NCBI RefSeq assembly: GCF_018332515.1
Contig: NZ_BOQD01000007.1
Coordinates: 1 to 64,000, forward strand
Direction: 5' to 3'
Length of the DNA: 64,000 nt
Source: Bacillus hominis
GTDB lineage: Bacteria; Bacillota; Bacilli; Bacillales; Bacillaceae_G
Shown here: piece by piece, positions 52,817 to 63,066 of the stretch
How positions within the stretch are numbered: position 1 is the first letter of the stretch
Layout: the number at the start of each line of letters is the position of its first letter
Notes under the pieces: model-generated
What the model saw: only the letters and a program-made list of their open reading frames with translations
Told to the model about the DNA's origin: nothing
Databases searched by the model: none
Made by a program: the position numbers and the translations under genes

Positions 52817-54865
52817 TTGAATGAAGTTGTACAAGTTCCTGTTACGGATGTAAAGGGAATCGGAGGAGAAACATCTGAGTTGTTACACGAGATGGGAATT
52901 TATACAGTTTCTCATCTATTAGAACATTTTCCGTACCGCTATGAAGACTATGCGATGAAAGATCTTGCTGAAGTAAAGCATGACGAGCGTGTAACGGTTG
53001 AGGGGAAAGTTCATAGTGCTCCTTTACTGCAATATTATGGGAAGAAGAAGTCACGTCTTACGGTTCGTGTTCTCGTCGGTCGTTATTTAATTACAGCTGT
53101 ATGTTTTAATAGACCATACTATAAACAAAAGTTAAATTTAGATGAAACGGTAACGATTACTGGTAAATGGGATCAGCATCGCCAAACAATTGCTGTATCA
53201 GAACTGAATTTTGGACCGGTTGTACGACAACAAGAAGTAGAACCTGTGTATTCAGTGAAAGGAAAACTGACAGTAAAACAGATGCGCCGTTTTATTGCAC
53301 AAGCATTTAAGGAGTATGGAGATTCTATAGTCGAAGTGTTACCAGATGGTTTGTTAAGTAGATATAAATTATTATCAAGATATGAAGCACTCAGAGGGTT
53401 ACATTTTCCAGTGGGACAGGAAGACTTAAAGCAAGCGCGTCGCCGTTTTGTATATGAGGAGTTTTTCTTGTTTCAGTTGAAAATGCAAACATTACGGAAA
53501 ATGGAGAGGGAAAACTCAAAAGGGACGAAAAAAGAAATTTCATTAGTAGAATTGCAAGAGTTTACTGATGCACTTCCGTTTCCGTTAACTGGCGCACAAC
53601 GCCGGGTTGTAGATGAAATAATGAAAGATATGACGTCTCCTTATCGCATGAATCGATTATTGCAAGGAGATGTAGGTTCTGGGAAAACGGTTGTTGCTGC
53701 GATTGCACTTTATGCGGCGAAATTGGCTCATTATCAAGGTGCTTTGATGGTTCCTACAGAAATTTTAGCCGAACAACATTATCAGTCGCTGGCGGAGACG
53801 TTTTCACATTTCGGTATGAAGGTTGAATTGCTAACAAGTTCTGTTAAAGGTGCGAGACGTCGAGAAATTTTGTCGAGATTAGAACAAGGAGAAGTAGACA
53901 TCCTTGTTGGGACGCATGCTTTAATTCAAGATGAAGTTATATTTCATAGGTTAGGTCTAGTTATTACCGATGAACAGCATCGATTTGGTGTGGCGCAGCG
54001 CCGGGTTTTACGTGAGAAAGGTGAAAGTCCAGATGTGTTGTTTATGACGGCAACCCCAATCCCGCGTACGTTAGCTATCACTGCATTTGGAGAGATGGAC
54101 GTTTCTATTATCGACGAAATGCCAGCTGGTAGAAAGGTAATCGAAACGTATTGGGCAAAACATGATATGTTAGATCGTGTTCTCGGATTTGTGGAGAAAG
54201 AGATAAAAAAAGGAAGACAGGCATATGTTATTTGCCCTCTTATCGAAGAGTCTGAGAAGCTTGATGTACAAAATGCTATCGACTTACATAGTATGCTGAC
54301 TCATCATTATCAAGGGAAATGCCAAGTTGGATTAATGCATGGGAGACTATCATCTCAAGAAAAAGAAGAGATAATGGGACAGTTTAGTGAAAATAAAGTG
54401 CAAATTCTTGTGTCGACAACAGTTGTTGAGGTAGGTGTGAATGTACCAAATGCGACTGTTATGGTTATTTATGACGCGGAACGTTTCGGTTTATCCCAGC
54501 TCCATCAGCTGAGGGGGCGTGTTGGGCGTGGTAGTGAACAATCATATTGTTTATTAATTGCGGACCCGAAATCAGAAACGGGAAAAGAAAGAATGCGTAT
54601 TATGACTGAAACAAATGATGGATTTGTATTGTCAGAAAAAGATTTAGAGTTACGAGGTCCTGGGGATTTCTTTGGAAGTAAGCAAAGTGGTTTACCAGAA
54701 TTTAAGGTTGCTGATATGGTACATGATTATCGAGCGTTAGAAACAGCAAGACAAGATGCGGCGATACTAGTAGATTCAGAAGCGTTTTGGCACAACGATC
54801 AGTATGCTGCCTTGCGTACGTATCTTGATGGAACAGGTGTGTTCCAGGGAGAGAAGCTTGATTAA
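52817..54865 (+). CDS. recG: ATP-dependent DNA helicase RecG
   Basis: Branch-migration helicase that remodels stalled forks and recombination junctions. The 682-aa product has an N-terminal wedge/OB domain, Walker A GDVGSGKTVVA at about residue 281, the DEQH box, TATPIPRTL and a C-terminal RecG-specific region ending near GVFQGEKLD. I chose TTG 52817 because the protein then starts MNEVVQVPVTDVKGIG and has the family length; GTG 52808 is only one base after the GGAG site. Confidence 0.95.
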   Translation: MNEVVQVPVTDVKGIGGETSELLHEMGIYTVSHLLEHFPYRYEDYAMKDLAEVKHDERVTVEGKVHSAPLLQYYGKKKSRLTVRVLVGRYLITAVCFNRPYYKQKLNLDETVTITGKWDQHRQTIAVSELNFGPVVRQQEVEPVYSVKGKLTVKQMRRFIAQAFKEYGDSIVEVLPDGLLSRYKLLSRYEALRGLHFPVGQEDLKQARRRFVYEEFFLFQLKMQTLRKMERENSKGTKKEISLVELQEFTDALPFPLTGAQRRVVDEIMKDMTSPYRMNRLLQGDVGSGKTVVAAIALYAAKLAHYQGALMVPTEILAEQHYQSLAETFSHFGMKVELLTSSVKGARRREILSRLEQGEVDILVGTHALIQDEVIFHRLGLVITDEQHRFGVAQRRVLREKGESPDVLFMTATPIPRTLAITAFGEMDVSIIDEMPAGRKVIETYWAKHDMLDRVLGFVEKEIKKGRQAYVICPLIEESEKLDVQNAIDLHSMLTHHYQGKCQVGLMHGRLSSQEKEEIMGQFSENKVQILVSTTVVEVGVNVPNATVMVIYDAERFGLSQLHQLRGRVGRGSEQSYCLLIADPKSETGKERMRIMTETNDGFVLSEKDLELRGPGDFFGSKQSGLPEFKVADMVHDYRALETARQDAAILVDSEAFWHNDQYAALRTYLDGTGVFQGEKLD

Positions 54866-54887
54866 AGGGAGTCAACAAAAATTTTTG

Positions 54888-54916
54888 TTGCATTCTACTT
54901 TTAATGATTATATACT
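54888..54916 (+). promoter_or_regulatory. SigA promoter of the fapR operon
   Basis: TTGCAT (54888-54893), a 17-bp spacer, then TATACT (54911-54916), between recG and fapR. Confidence 0.82.
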
Positions 54917-54920
54917 ACTG

Positions 54921-54937
54921 TTAGTACCTAGTCATAA
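54921..54937 (+). promoter_or_regulatory. FapR operator
   Basis: TTAGTACCTAGTCATAA matches the known FapR-binding consensus TTAGTACCTRGTMNTAA. It covers the expected start site of the fapR-plsX-fabD-fabG transcript. Malonyl-CoA relieves FapR repression in B. subtilis. Confidence 0.9.
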
Positions 54938-54954
54938 AAAACGGATGGTGCGGT

Positions 54955-55548
54955 ATGAAAAAAAGAAGAAGTAAAAAAGAAAGACAAGAATTATTACAAC
55001 AAACAATAGAAACGAATCCTTTTATAACGGATGAAGATTTAGCGGAAAAATTTCAAGTGAGCATACAAACTGTTCGTCTTGATCGTATGGAATTATCTAT
55101 TCCTGAATTAAGAGAACGAATTAAGCATGTGGCTACAAAACAACATGAAGAAGATGTGAAATCTTTACCGTTAGAAGAGGTTGTCGGAGAAATTATCGAT
55201 ATAGAATTAGATAGACATGCGATTTCTATTTTTGAAGTAAAGGTAGAGCATGTATTTAAAAGAAATCAAATTGCCCGTGGGCATCATTTGTTTGCACAAG
55301 CAAACTCACTAGCTGTTGCGGTTATTGATGAAGAATTAGCTTTAACTGCAAAGTCTACCATTCGATATATTCGTCCTGTAAAATTAGGAGAACGTGTTGT
55401 TGCAAAAGCGCGCGTTGAAGATGTAGAGAATGATAAAGGACGGACGGTTGTCAAAGTGCGAAGTTTTGTTGGAGAAGAACTTGTTTTCACAGGCACTTTT
55501 GAAATGTATCGATCTAGTAATTATAGTGAGGAAGGTAACAAGTTATGA
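54955..55548 (+). CDS. fapR: FapR, repressor of fatty acid and phospholipid genes
   Basis: Malonyl-CoA-responsive transcription repressor. The 197-aa product has an N-terminal helix-turn-helix ([20 protein letters not shown], then [19 protein letters not shown]) and a C-terminal hot-dog fold that binds malonyl-CoA ([18 protein letters not shown], then [18 protein letters not shown]). It is the first gene of the operon, with its operator just upstream, and overlaps plsX by four bases. Confidence 0.97.
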   Translation: MKKRRSKKERQELLQQTIETNPFITDEDLAEKFQVSIQTVRLDRMELSIPELRERIKHVATKQHEEDVKSLPLEEVVGEIIDIELDRHAISIFEVKVEHVFKRNQIARGHHLFAQANSLAVAVIDEELALTAKSTIRYIRPVKLGERVVAKARVEDVENDKGRTVVKVRSFVGEELVFTGTFEMYRSSNYSEEGNKL

Positions 55549-56537
55549 AAATCGCAATAGATGCAATGGGTGGCGATCATGCTCCAAAGGCTGTCGTATT
55601 AGGTGCAATGAAAGCTATTAAGGAATATTCAGATTTACATATTACGTTAGTAGGGAAAGAAGAGGACATTCGCCAATACTTAACGAGTGAAGAGCGGATT
55701 ACTATTCTTCATACAGACGAAAAAATCGAATCAACAGATGAGCCAGTAAGAGCGGTTCGTCGAAAAAAACAGGCTTCAATGGTACTTGCAGCACAGCAAG
55801 TAAAAGATGGTGTAGCAGATGCTTGTATATCAGCAGGTAGTACAGGAGCTTTAATGGCGGCCGGATTATTTGTTGTCGGTCGTATGGAAGGAATTGAACG
55901 ACCAGCATTATCACCTACAATGCCAACTGTTGATGGAGAAGGTTTTGTTATGTTAGATGTTGGAGCAAACGTTGATGCAAAACCAATTCACTTATACCAA
56001 TATGCAGTAATGGGCTCTGTTTACGCAGAAAAGGTAAGGGGAATTAAAAATCCTCGCGTTGGACTTTTAAACGTTGGGACAGAGGATGGTAAAGGAAACG
56101 AGCTTTCAAAACAGGTCTTTGCAATGCTTAAAGATGCGCCAATTAATTTTGTTGGAAACGTTGAATCAAGAGACTTATTGCAAGGTGTAGCAGACGTTGT
56201 TGTATGTGATGGTTTTACAGGGAACGTAGCACTGAAATCATTAGAAGGAACAGCACTTGCGTTATTCTCTATGTTGAAAGAGCAACTAATGAGTTCGTTT
56301 ACGAGTAAATTAGCGGCAGCGGTATTAAAACCAAAACTTATGGTATTAAAAGATAAAATGGATTATTCGGAGTATGGGGGAGCAGCGTTGTTTGGATTGA
56401 AAGCTCCTGTCATTAAGGCTCACGGTTCTTCTAATGACCAATCGATATTTAGTGCGATTCGTCAAACGAGAGAAATGGTAGCGAAAGAAGTAATTCCTAC
56501 AATTTCAAGTGTAATGGAGAAGGAGCCGCTTCAATAA
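55545..56537 (+). CDS. plsX: Phosphate acyltransferase PlsX
   Basis: Makes acyl-phosphate from acyl-ACP for phospholipid synthesis. The 330-aa product has [15 protein letters not shown] at the start, the [18 protein letters not shown] stretch and MLDVGANVD. Overlaps the fapR stop (ATGA). Confidence 0.97.
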   Translation: MKIAIDAMGGDHAPKAVVLGAMKAIKEYSDLHITLVGKEEDIRQYLTSEERITILHTDEKIESTDEPVRAVRRKKQASMVLAAQQVKDGVADACISAGSTGALMAAGLFVVGRMEGIERPALSPTMPTVDGEGFVMLDVGANVDAKPIHLYQYAVMGSVYAEKVRGIKNPRVGLLNVGTEDGKGNELSKQVFAMLKDAPINFVGNVESRDLLQGVADVVVCDGFTGNVALKSLEGTALALFSMLKEQLMSSFTSKLAAAVLKPKLMVLKDKMDYSEYGGAALFGLKAPVIKAHGSSNDQSIFSAIRQTREMVAKEVIPTISSVMEKEPLQ

Positions 56538-56551
56538 GAGGAGGATTTGAA

Positions 56552-57496
56552 ATGGGAAAAATAGCATTTCTTTTTCCGGGCCAAGGTTCACAGGCAGTTG
56601 GAATGGGTAGACAGTTAGCGGAGAATAATAAAGAGGTTGCGAAAGTGTTTGCGAAAGCGGATGAGGTGTTACACGATTCACTTTCAGAAGTGATTTTTGA
56701 AGGGCCGCAGGAAAAGCTTACATTAACGACAAATGCGCAGCCGGCATTATTAACGACGAGTTATGCAATTTTGACAGCTTTGAAAGAGTACGATATTACA
56801 CCTGATTTTGTAGCAGGACATAGTTTAGGTGAATATAGCGCTCTTGTAGCGGCGGGTGCATTAACTTTCGAAGACGCTGTATATGCTGTAAGGAAACGCG
56901 GGGAATATATGGAAGAAGCCGTTCCAGGCGGGGAAGGGGCTATGGCAGCTATTTTAGGTGCTGATCCAGATATGCTGAAACGAGTTACAGAAGAAGTAAC
57001 AAGTGAAGGGTATGCGGTACAAATTGCTAATATGAATAGTACGAAGCAAATTGTGATTTCTGGAACAAATCAAGGAGTAGAACTTGCTTCTCAAAGAGCG
57101 AAAGAAAACGGTGCTAAAAGAGCAATTCCGCTTAAAGTAAGTGGACCATTTCATTCCTCTCTTATGAAACCAGCTGCTGAGAAATTCCAAAGTGTTTTAA
57201 ATGAAATTACGATTCAAGACACGAATATTCCTGTTATTGCAAATGTTACGGCAGACGTTATTACACGTGGTACAGATATTCAAGAAAAGCTAATTGAACA
57301 ACTCTATTCGCCTGTATTATGGTACCCATCTATTGAGCATATGGTGAAACAAGGGGTAGATACATTTATTGAAATCGGACCTGGAAAAGTACTTGCTGGT
57401 CTTATGAAGTCGATTGATTCTTCAGTGAAAGCATATGCGATATATGATGAAGAGACATTAAAAGATACCATTTCAAATTTGAGAGGAGAAAGCTGA
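56552..57496 (+). CDS. fabD: Malonyl-CoA:ACP transacylase
   Basis: Loads malonyl groups onto acyl carrier protein. The 314-aa product has [12 protein letters not shown], the catalytic serine S91 in [11 protein letters not shown], and the catalytic histidine in [10 protein letters not shown]. The ATG follows GAGGAGG. fabG starts on its stop codon. Confidence 0.97.
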   Translation: MGKIAFLFPGQGSQAVGMGRQLAENNKEVAKVFAKADEVLHDSLSEVIFEGPQEKLTLTTNAQPALLTTSYAILTALKEYDITPDFVAGHSLGEYSALVAAGALTFEDAVYAVRKRGEYMEEAVPGGEGAMAAILGADPDMLKRVTEEVTSEGYAVQIANMNSTKQIVISGTNQGVELASQRAKENGAKRAIPLKVSGPFHSSLMKPAAEKFQSVLNEITIQDTNIPVIANVTADVITRGTDIQEKLIEQLYSPVLWYPSIEHMVKQGVDTFIEIGPGKVLAGLMKSIDSSVKAYAIYDEETLKDTISNLRGES

Positions 57497-58236
57497 TGTT
57501 AAAAGGGAAAGTAGCATTAGTAACCGGTGCTTCACGTGGGATTGGTCGTGCGATTGCAATTGATTTAGCGAAGCAAGGGGCAAATATTGTAGTGAATTTT
57601 GCGGGTAATGAGCAAAAAGCGAATGAAGTAGTTGATGAAATAAAGAAATTAGGTTCGGATGCAATTGCGGTAAGAGCAGATGTTGCAAATGCTGAAGATG
57701 TTACAAATATGGTGAAACAAACAGTAGATACATTTGGACAAGTTGATATTCTTGTAAATAATGCCGGCGTAACAAAAGATAATTTATTAATGCGTATGAA
57801 AGAAGAAGAATGGGATACAGTTATTAATACAAACTTAAAAGGTGTATTCTTATGTACAAAAGCAGTATCTCGTTATATGATGCGTCAACGTCATGGTAGA
57901 ATAATAAATATTGCTTCTGTTGTTGGTGTTGTAGGTAATCCAGGTCAGGCAAATTATGTTGCTGCCAAAGCTGGTGTAATTGGATTAACAAAAACATCAG
58001 CAAAAGAATTAGCAAGCCGAAATATAACTGTAAATGCAATTGCTCCTGGGTTTATTGCGACTGATATGACGGATGTATTAGATGAAAATATAAAAGCTGA
58101 GATGTTAAAAGTTATTCCGGCTGCACAGTTTGGTGAAGCGCAAGATATCGCGAATGCTGTAACGTTTTTTGCTTCTGATCAAAGCAAATATGTTACAGGA
58201 CAAACGTTAAATGTTGATGGCGGAATGGTAATGTAA
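57496..58236 (+). CDS. fabG: 3-oxoacyl-ACP reductase
   Basis: NADPH-dependent short-chain dehydrogenase that reduces 3-ketoacyl-ACP. The 246-aa product has [11 protein letters not shown] (residues 10-20), NNAG, and the catalytic S141, Y154 and K158 (NYVAAK). The ATG shares a base with the fabD stop. Followed by acpP. Confidence 0.97.
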   Translation: MLKGKVALVTGASRGIGRAIAIDLAKQGANIVVNFAGNEQKANEVVDEIKKLGSDAIAVRADVANAEDVTNMVKQTVDTFGQVDILVNNAGVTKDNLLMRMKEEEWDTVINTNLKGVFLCTKAVSRYMMRQRHGRIINIASVVGVVGNPGQANYVAAKAGVIGLTKTSAKELASRNITVNAIAPGFIATDMTDVLDENIKAEMLKVIPAAQFGEAQDIANAVTFFASDQSKYVTGQTLNVDGGMVM

Positions 58237-58305
58237 TAAAAGAATCGATTTCATCTAGTTTTTTTTGACAATATTTAATATAATATTTGAGGGGAGGTGA
58301 ATGGA

Positions 58306-58539
58306 ATGGCAGATGTTTTAGAGCGTGTAACAAAAATTATCGTTGATCGTTTAGGAGTAGAAGAGACTGAAGTAGTACCAGCTGCAAGCTTCAAAGAAGA
58401 TTTGGGCGCAGACTCCCTAGATGTAGTAGAACTTGTGATGCAATTAGAAGATGAATTCGAAATGGAAATTTCTGATGAAGATGCTGAGAAGATTGCTACT
58501 GTTGGCGATGCTGTGACTTACATAGAGAGTCATCTATAA
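58306..58539 (+). CDS. acpP: Acyl carrier protein
   Basis: Carries growing acyl chains on a phosphopantetheine arm. The 77-aa acidic protein has the attachment serine S37 in [12 protein letters not shown] chose ATG 58306 with GGGGAGGTG 6 bases upstream; earlier in-frame starts at 58297 overlap this site. The leader has TTGACA at 58265, but no -10 at a normal distance. Confidence 0.97.
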
Positions 58540-58549
58540 TGCTTAAGTG

Positions 58550-58572
58550 AAGTCCCGTTTTTTAACGGGGCT
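58550..58572 (+). other. Hairpin between acpP and rnc
   Basis: AAGTCCCGT (58550-58558) pairs with ACGGGGCTT (58564-58572), one G-U pair. No T-run follows, so it may be an RNA-processing or pausing element rather than a terminator. Confidence 0.5.
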
Positions 58573-58597
58573 TCTCGGCTTATATCTGGAGGGACCT

Positions 58598-59335
58598 ATG
58601 CCGTACCGAAAACATAGAGAAAAAAAATACGAAGCAAAATATCGTGAAGCGTTTAAAGTATTTCAAGAAAAGATAGGTATTACGTTTACAGATGAAAAAT
58701 TATTGATTCAAGCATTTACGCATTCATCGTATGTGAATGAGCATCGAAAAAAACCGCATGAGGACAATGAGCGTCTTGAATTTCTTGGCGATGCTGTATT
58801 GGAACTCACTGTATCACAGTATCTGTTTCAAAAATATCCGACAATGAGCGAAGGAGAGTTAACGAAACTACGTGCAGCTATTGTATGTGAGCCATCTCTT
58901 GTTCGTTTTGCAAACGAAATGTCATTTGGTAGCCTTGTTTTATTAGGAAAAGGTGAGGAAATGACGGGTGGACGTGAACGACCAGCTTTATTAGCGGATG
59001 TCTTTGAAGCGTTTATTGGTGCCCTTTACCTTGATCAAGGGCTAGAAACAGTTTGGGGATATTTAAAAGAAGTTGTATATCCAAAAATTAATGAAGGTGC
59101 TTTTTCTCATGTGATGGATTATAAGAGTCAATTGCAAGAATTGATTCAGCGTGATGGTAGTGGCAATATTGAGTATCAAATTTTACAAGAAAAAGGACCG
59201 GCCCACAACCGAGAATTTGTGTCTCGTGTAACTTTAAATAATGAGGCATTAGGTCTTGGTAGTGGTAAGTCAAAAAAAGAGGCAGAGCAACAAGCTGCTG
59301 CAGAAGCATTGAAAAAATTAAAAGAACAATCATAA
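58598..59335 (+). CDS. rnc: Ribonuclease III
   Basis: Double-stranded RNA endonuclease for rRNA and mRNA processing. The 245-aa product has the RNase III signature [14 protein letters not shown] (about residue 63), [17 protein letters not shown] with the second acidic site, and a C-terminal double-stranded RNA binding domain ([11 protein letters not shown] to the end). GGAGGGA precedes ATG 58598. The frame upstream to 58547 runs through the hairpin and is not used. The order acpP-rnc-smc-ftsY is conserved in Bacillus. Confidence 0.97.
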   Translation: MPYRKHREKKYEAKYREAFKVFQEKIGITFTDEKLLIQAFTHSSYVNEHRKKPHEDNERLEFLGDAVLELTVSQYLFQKYPTMSEGELTKLRAAIVCEPSLVRFANEMSFGSLVLLGKGEEMTGGRERPALLADVFEAFIGALYLDQGLETVWGYLKEVVYPKINEGAFSHVMDYKSQLQELIQRDGSGNIEYQILQEKGPAHNREFVSRVTLNNEALGLGSGKSKKEAEQQAAAEALKKLKEQS

Positions 59336-59366
59336 GGAATCCCCCTTTGAATGAGGGGGATTCCTT
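59334..59366. terminator. Strong hairpin between rnc and smc
   Basis: AAGGAATCCCCCT (59334-59346) pairs with AGGGGGATTCCTT (59354-59366) around TTGAATG. The stem is strong but the T-run is poor, so it may reduce rather than end readthrough. Confidence 0.65.
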
Positions 59367-59482
59367 ATGCATAGAATGAAACTTTTCTTTTGTAGATAAA
59401 TAAGAGGGAAGTAAATCCGTATTATAGCTTGTTTTCGTGCAGACAACCTTTATAACAACGGAGAATAGGAGGAAGGCCTTTC

Positions 59483-62400
59483 GTGTTTTTAAAAAGATTA
59501 GAAATAGCGGGATTTAAATCTTTTGCTGAGCGTGTATCTGTCGATTTTGTTCCAGGTGTAACTTCTGTAGTAGGACCTAACGGGAGCGGAAAAAGTAATA
59601 TTACTGATGCGATTCGCTGGGTACTTGGTGAACAATCTGCAAAGTCATTACGCGGTGCAAAGATGGAGGATATTATTTTTGCCGGCAGTGATACGAGAAG
59701 AGCGGTTAATGTTGCTGAAGTTACATTAACTTTAAATAATGAAGACCAACGCTTACCGATTGAGTATAACGAGGTGTGTGTAACGCGTCGTGTATCTCGT
59801 TCGGGTGATAGTGATTTTTATATTAATAAACAATCTTGTAGATTGAAAGATATTATTGATTTATTTATGGACTCTGGTATGGGAAGAGAAGCTTTTTCAA
59901 TTATTAGCCAGGGGAAAGTCGAAGAGATTTTGAGTAGTAAATCAGAAGAACGTCGTGGTGTATTTGAAGAAGCTGCGGGTGTGCTGAAATACAAACTTCG
60001 TAAAAAGAAAGCTGAAGGGAAATTGGCGGAAACACAAGAAAACTTAAATCGTGTACAAGATATTATTCACGAATTAAGTAGTCAAGTAGAACCACTAGAA
60101 AGACAAGCTTCTATTGCGAAAGATTATCTTGAGAAAAAAGAAGAATTAGAGAAAGTAGAAGCTGCGCTTATTGTACATGAAATTGAAGAATTACATGAAA
60201 AGTGGGAAGCGCTTCGAAATCAATTTGGGCATAATAAAGATGAAGAATCTAAAATGTCGGTGAACTTACAAAAAAGTGAAGAAGAGCTTGAGGAATTACG
60301 CGGGCAACTACAAGCCGTTGATGAATCTGTAAATTCCTTACAAGAAGTTCTCCTGCTGTCTAGTAAAGAACTAGAAAAACTAGAAGGGCAGCGCGAGCTG
60401 TTAAAGGAAAGAAAGAAAAATGCAACGACACATTGTGCGCAGCTTGAAAAGCTAATTGTTGAGTTAACAGAGAAAGCTACAAGTTATGATGGCGAAATTG
60501 AAACAAGTACAGAAGCATTAATGCAATTTGTGAATCAAGTAAAAGAATTAGAGAAGAAATTGCATGATAATGAACAATTACTGGCGACTTTTGCTGAGAA
60601 TTTAGAGGAACAAATTGAGAATTTAAAAGGTGACTATATTGAACTTTTAAATCAACAAGCAAGTCTTCGTAATGAATTATCTATGATTGAAGAACAATCA
60701 AAACAGCAAAACTCTAAAAACGAACGACTTGATGAAGAAAATGAAAAGTATGTACAGCTGCGTGTGGAAATTACAGCGAAAAAAGCGAAACTTGTAGAAA
60801 GTTATGAGCAAGCGAGAGAGAAAATAGCTGGCATTATTTCTAACATACAGAAGACAGAAACGGCGCTTGGGAAATGTAAGTCACAGTATAGTGAAAATGA
60901 AACGAAACTGTATCAAGCGTATCAATTTGTCCAACAGGCGCGCTCTCGGAAAGAAATGTTAGAAGAGATGCAAGAGGACTATTCTGGCTTCTATCAAGGG
61001 GTACGTGAAGTATTAAAGGCTAGAGAAAATAGGCTACAAGGTATTGAGGGAGCTGTTGCAGAACTTCTGACTGTGCCGAAAGAATATGAAATCGCAATGG
61101 AAATTGCCCTTGGGGCAGCGATGCAACATATCGTAGTACAAACAGAAGAACATGCTCGTAATGCAATTACATTTTTAAAGCAAAATAAACATGGCCGTGC
61201 AACGTTTTTACCTCAAGCTGTTATTAAAAGTAGATCGTTATCATTTGAACAATTACGCATTGTGAATCAACACCCAGCATTTGTCGGTGTAGCGGCAGAA
61301 CTTGTGCAGTACAACAATAAATATGAGAATGTAGTTTCAAGCCTATTAGGTACTGTTGTTGTTGCGAAAGATTTACGCGGAGCAAATGAGTTAGCGAAAC
61401 AACTGCAATACCGCTATCGTATTGTAACACTCGAAGGTGATGTAGTGAATCCGGGTGGTTCTATGACGGGGGGAGCTGTAAAACAGGCGAAATCCTCTTT
61501 ATTGGGACGTCAACGTGAACTGGAAGAGTGGACTAAAAAACTAACTGACATGGAAGAAAAAACAACGAAGCTAGAAAACTTTGTTAAAGCAGTAAAGCAA
61601 GAGATTCAAGAAAAAGAACTACAAATACGAGAGCTACGCCAAGGTGTAGAGACCGAACGTGTAGATGAACAGAAGCTAAGAGAAGAAATTAATCGTTTAG
61701 AATTAGATGAACATCGTATTAATGATCGTTTATCGATTTACGATTTAGAGATTGAAGGATTTTTACAAGACCAAGTAAAAATGCAAGGGCGTAAAGAAGA
61801 GTTAGAAAAGATTTTAGCGACTCTTCAAGCGGAGATTGGGGAATTAGATAGCAAAATCGTCGTTTTAACGAAACAAAAAAGTGAACAACATTCTTCAAAA
61901 GAAAAAGTTCAGAAGGAAATGACGGAGCTAAAAGTACAAGCTGCTGAACAACAACAACGTTTGTCTAATCAAAAAGAAAAAGTCGAACGATTGACGAAGG
62001 AAAAAGAAGAGACTGATGCGACGCTTGTAAAAACGAAAGAAGATTTAGCGTTCTTAAAGCAAGAGATGACATCTAATTCAAGTGGCGAAGAACAAATTAC
62101 GAATATGATTGAGAAGAAAGCGTATGATCGTAATCAAACTTCGGAGTTAATTCGTTCTCGCCGTGAACAACGCGTGTCATTGCAAGAAAGAGTCGAGCAT
62201 TTAGAGCGCGGTGCGAAAGAAACAATGGGTAAACATAAATATATTCTTGAAATGCTGAAAGATCAAGAAGTGAAAATTAACCGACTTGATGTAGAGCTGG
62301 AAAATAGATTGCAACATTTACGTGAAACATATACGATTTCATTTGAAGCAGCAAAACTTAAGTATACAATGATGATGCCTGCAGAAGATGCACGTAAAAA

Positions 62401-63052
62401 GGTAAAACTAATTAAACTATCCATCGAAGAGTTAGGCGCAGTAAATTTAGGGGCAATTGATGAATATGAACGTGTAGCAGAGCGCCATACATTCTTATTA
62501 GAGCAAAAAGATGACCTAGAAGAAGCGAAATCGACATTGCATCAACTTATTACGGAAATGGATGAAGAGATGAAAAAACGCTTTTCTACTACGTTTGAAG
62601 GAATTCGAACAGAGTTTCAATCTGTATTCTCTGAATTATTCGGGGGCGGTAGAGCGGATTTAGTAATGACAAATCCAGAAGATTTACTAAATACTGGTAT
62701 TGACATTGTAGCGCAACCACCAGGGAAGAAACTACAAAACTTAGGTTTACTTTCAGGGGGAGAGCGTGCTTTAACTGCAATTGCGCTCTTATTTGGTATT
62801 TTAAAAGTACGCCCAGTTCCATTCTGTGTGCTAGATGAAGTAGAAGCAGCTCTTGATGAGGCAAACGTTGCTCGTTTTGCGCAGTATTTAAAGAAATTTA
62901 GTGATGAAACGCAGTTTATTGTAATTACACATCGAAAAGGTACAATGGAAGAGTCTGATGTATTATACGGTGTAACAATGCAAGAATCAGGGGTGTCGAA
63001 GCTTGTTTCTGTTCGTTTAGATGATGGTGAAGAACTTGTTGCAAGTAGATAG
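59483..63052 (+). CDS. smc: Chromosome partition protein SMC
   Basis: Condensin ATPase that organises and segregates chromosomes. The 1189-aa product has an N-terminal Walker A (GPNGSGKSN, residues 31-39), long coiled coils, a central hinge (about 510-670, including GGSMTGGAVKQ), and C-terminal signature LSGGERALTA (about residue 1090) with Walker B FCVLDEVEAALDE. The GTG start at 59483 follows AGGAGGAAGG. ftsY starts 14 bases after it. Confidence 0.98.
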   Translation: MFLKRLEIAGFKSFAERVSVDFVPGVTSVVGPNGSGKSNITDAIRWVLGEQSAKSLRGAKMEDIIFAGSDTRRAVNVAEVTLTLNNEDQRLPIEYNEVCVTRRVSRSGDSDFYINKQSCRLKDIIDLFMDSGMGREAFSIISQGKVEEILSSKSEERRGVFEEAAGVLKYKLRKKKAEGKLAETQENLNRVQDIIHELSSQVEPLERQASIAKDYLEKKEELEKVEAALIVHEIEELHEKWEALRNQFGHNKDEESKMSVNLQKSEEELEELRGQLQAVDESVNSLQEVLLLSSKELEKLEGQRELLKERKKNATTHCAQLEKLIVELTEKATSYDGEIETSTEALMQFVNQVKELEKKLHDNEQLLATFAENLEEQIENLKGDYIELLNQQASLRNELSMIEEQSKQQNSKNERLDEENEKYVQLRVEITAKKAKLVESYEQAREKIAGIISNIQKTETALGKCKSQYSENETKLYQAYQFVQQARSRKEMLEEMQEDYSGFYQGVREVLKARENRLQGIEGAVAELLTVPKEYEIAMEIALGAAMQHIVVQTEEHARNAITFLKQNKHGRATFLPQAVIKSRSLSFEQLRIVNQHPAFVGVAAELVQYNNKYENVVSSLLGTVVVAKDLRGANELAKQLQYRYRIVTLEGDVVNPGGSMTGGAVKQAKSSLLGRQRELEEWTKKLTDMEEKTTKLENFVKAVKQEIQEKELQIRELRQGVETERVDEQKLREEINRLELDEHRINDRLSIYDLEIEGFLQDQVKMQGRKEELEKILATLQAEIGELDSKIVVLTKQKSEQHSSKEKVQKEMTELKVQAAEQQQRLSNQKEKVERLTKEKEETDATLVKTKEDLAFLKQEMTSNSSGEEQITNMIEKKAYDRNQTSELIRSRREQRVSLQERVEHLERGAKETMGKHKYILEMLKDQEVKINRLDVELENRLQHLRETYTISFEAAKLKYTMMMPAEDARKKVKLIKLSIEELGAVNLGAIDEYERVAERHTFLLEQKDDLEEAKSTLHQLITEMDEEMKKRFSTTFEGIRTEFQSVFSELFGGGRADLVMTNPEDLLNTGIDIVAQPPGKKLQNLGLLSGGERALTAIALLFGILKVRPVPFCVLDEVEAALDEANVARFAQYLKKFSDETQFIVITHRKGTMEESDVLYGVTMQESGVSKLVSVRLDDGEELVASR

Positions 63053-63066
63053 GAAGGATGGGAAGT

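Noticed and set aside
58265-58284. TTGACA and TATAAT before acpP as a promoter
   Set aside because: They are only 8 bp apart, far too close for a SigA promoter; the TTGACA may belong to another unseen pairing.
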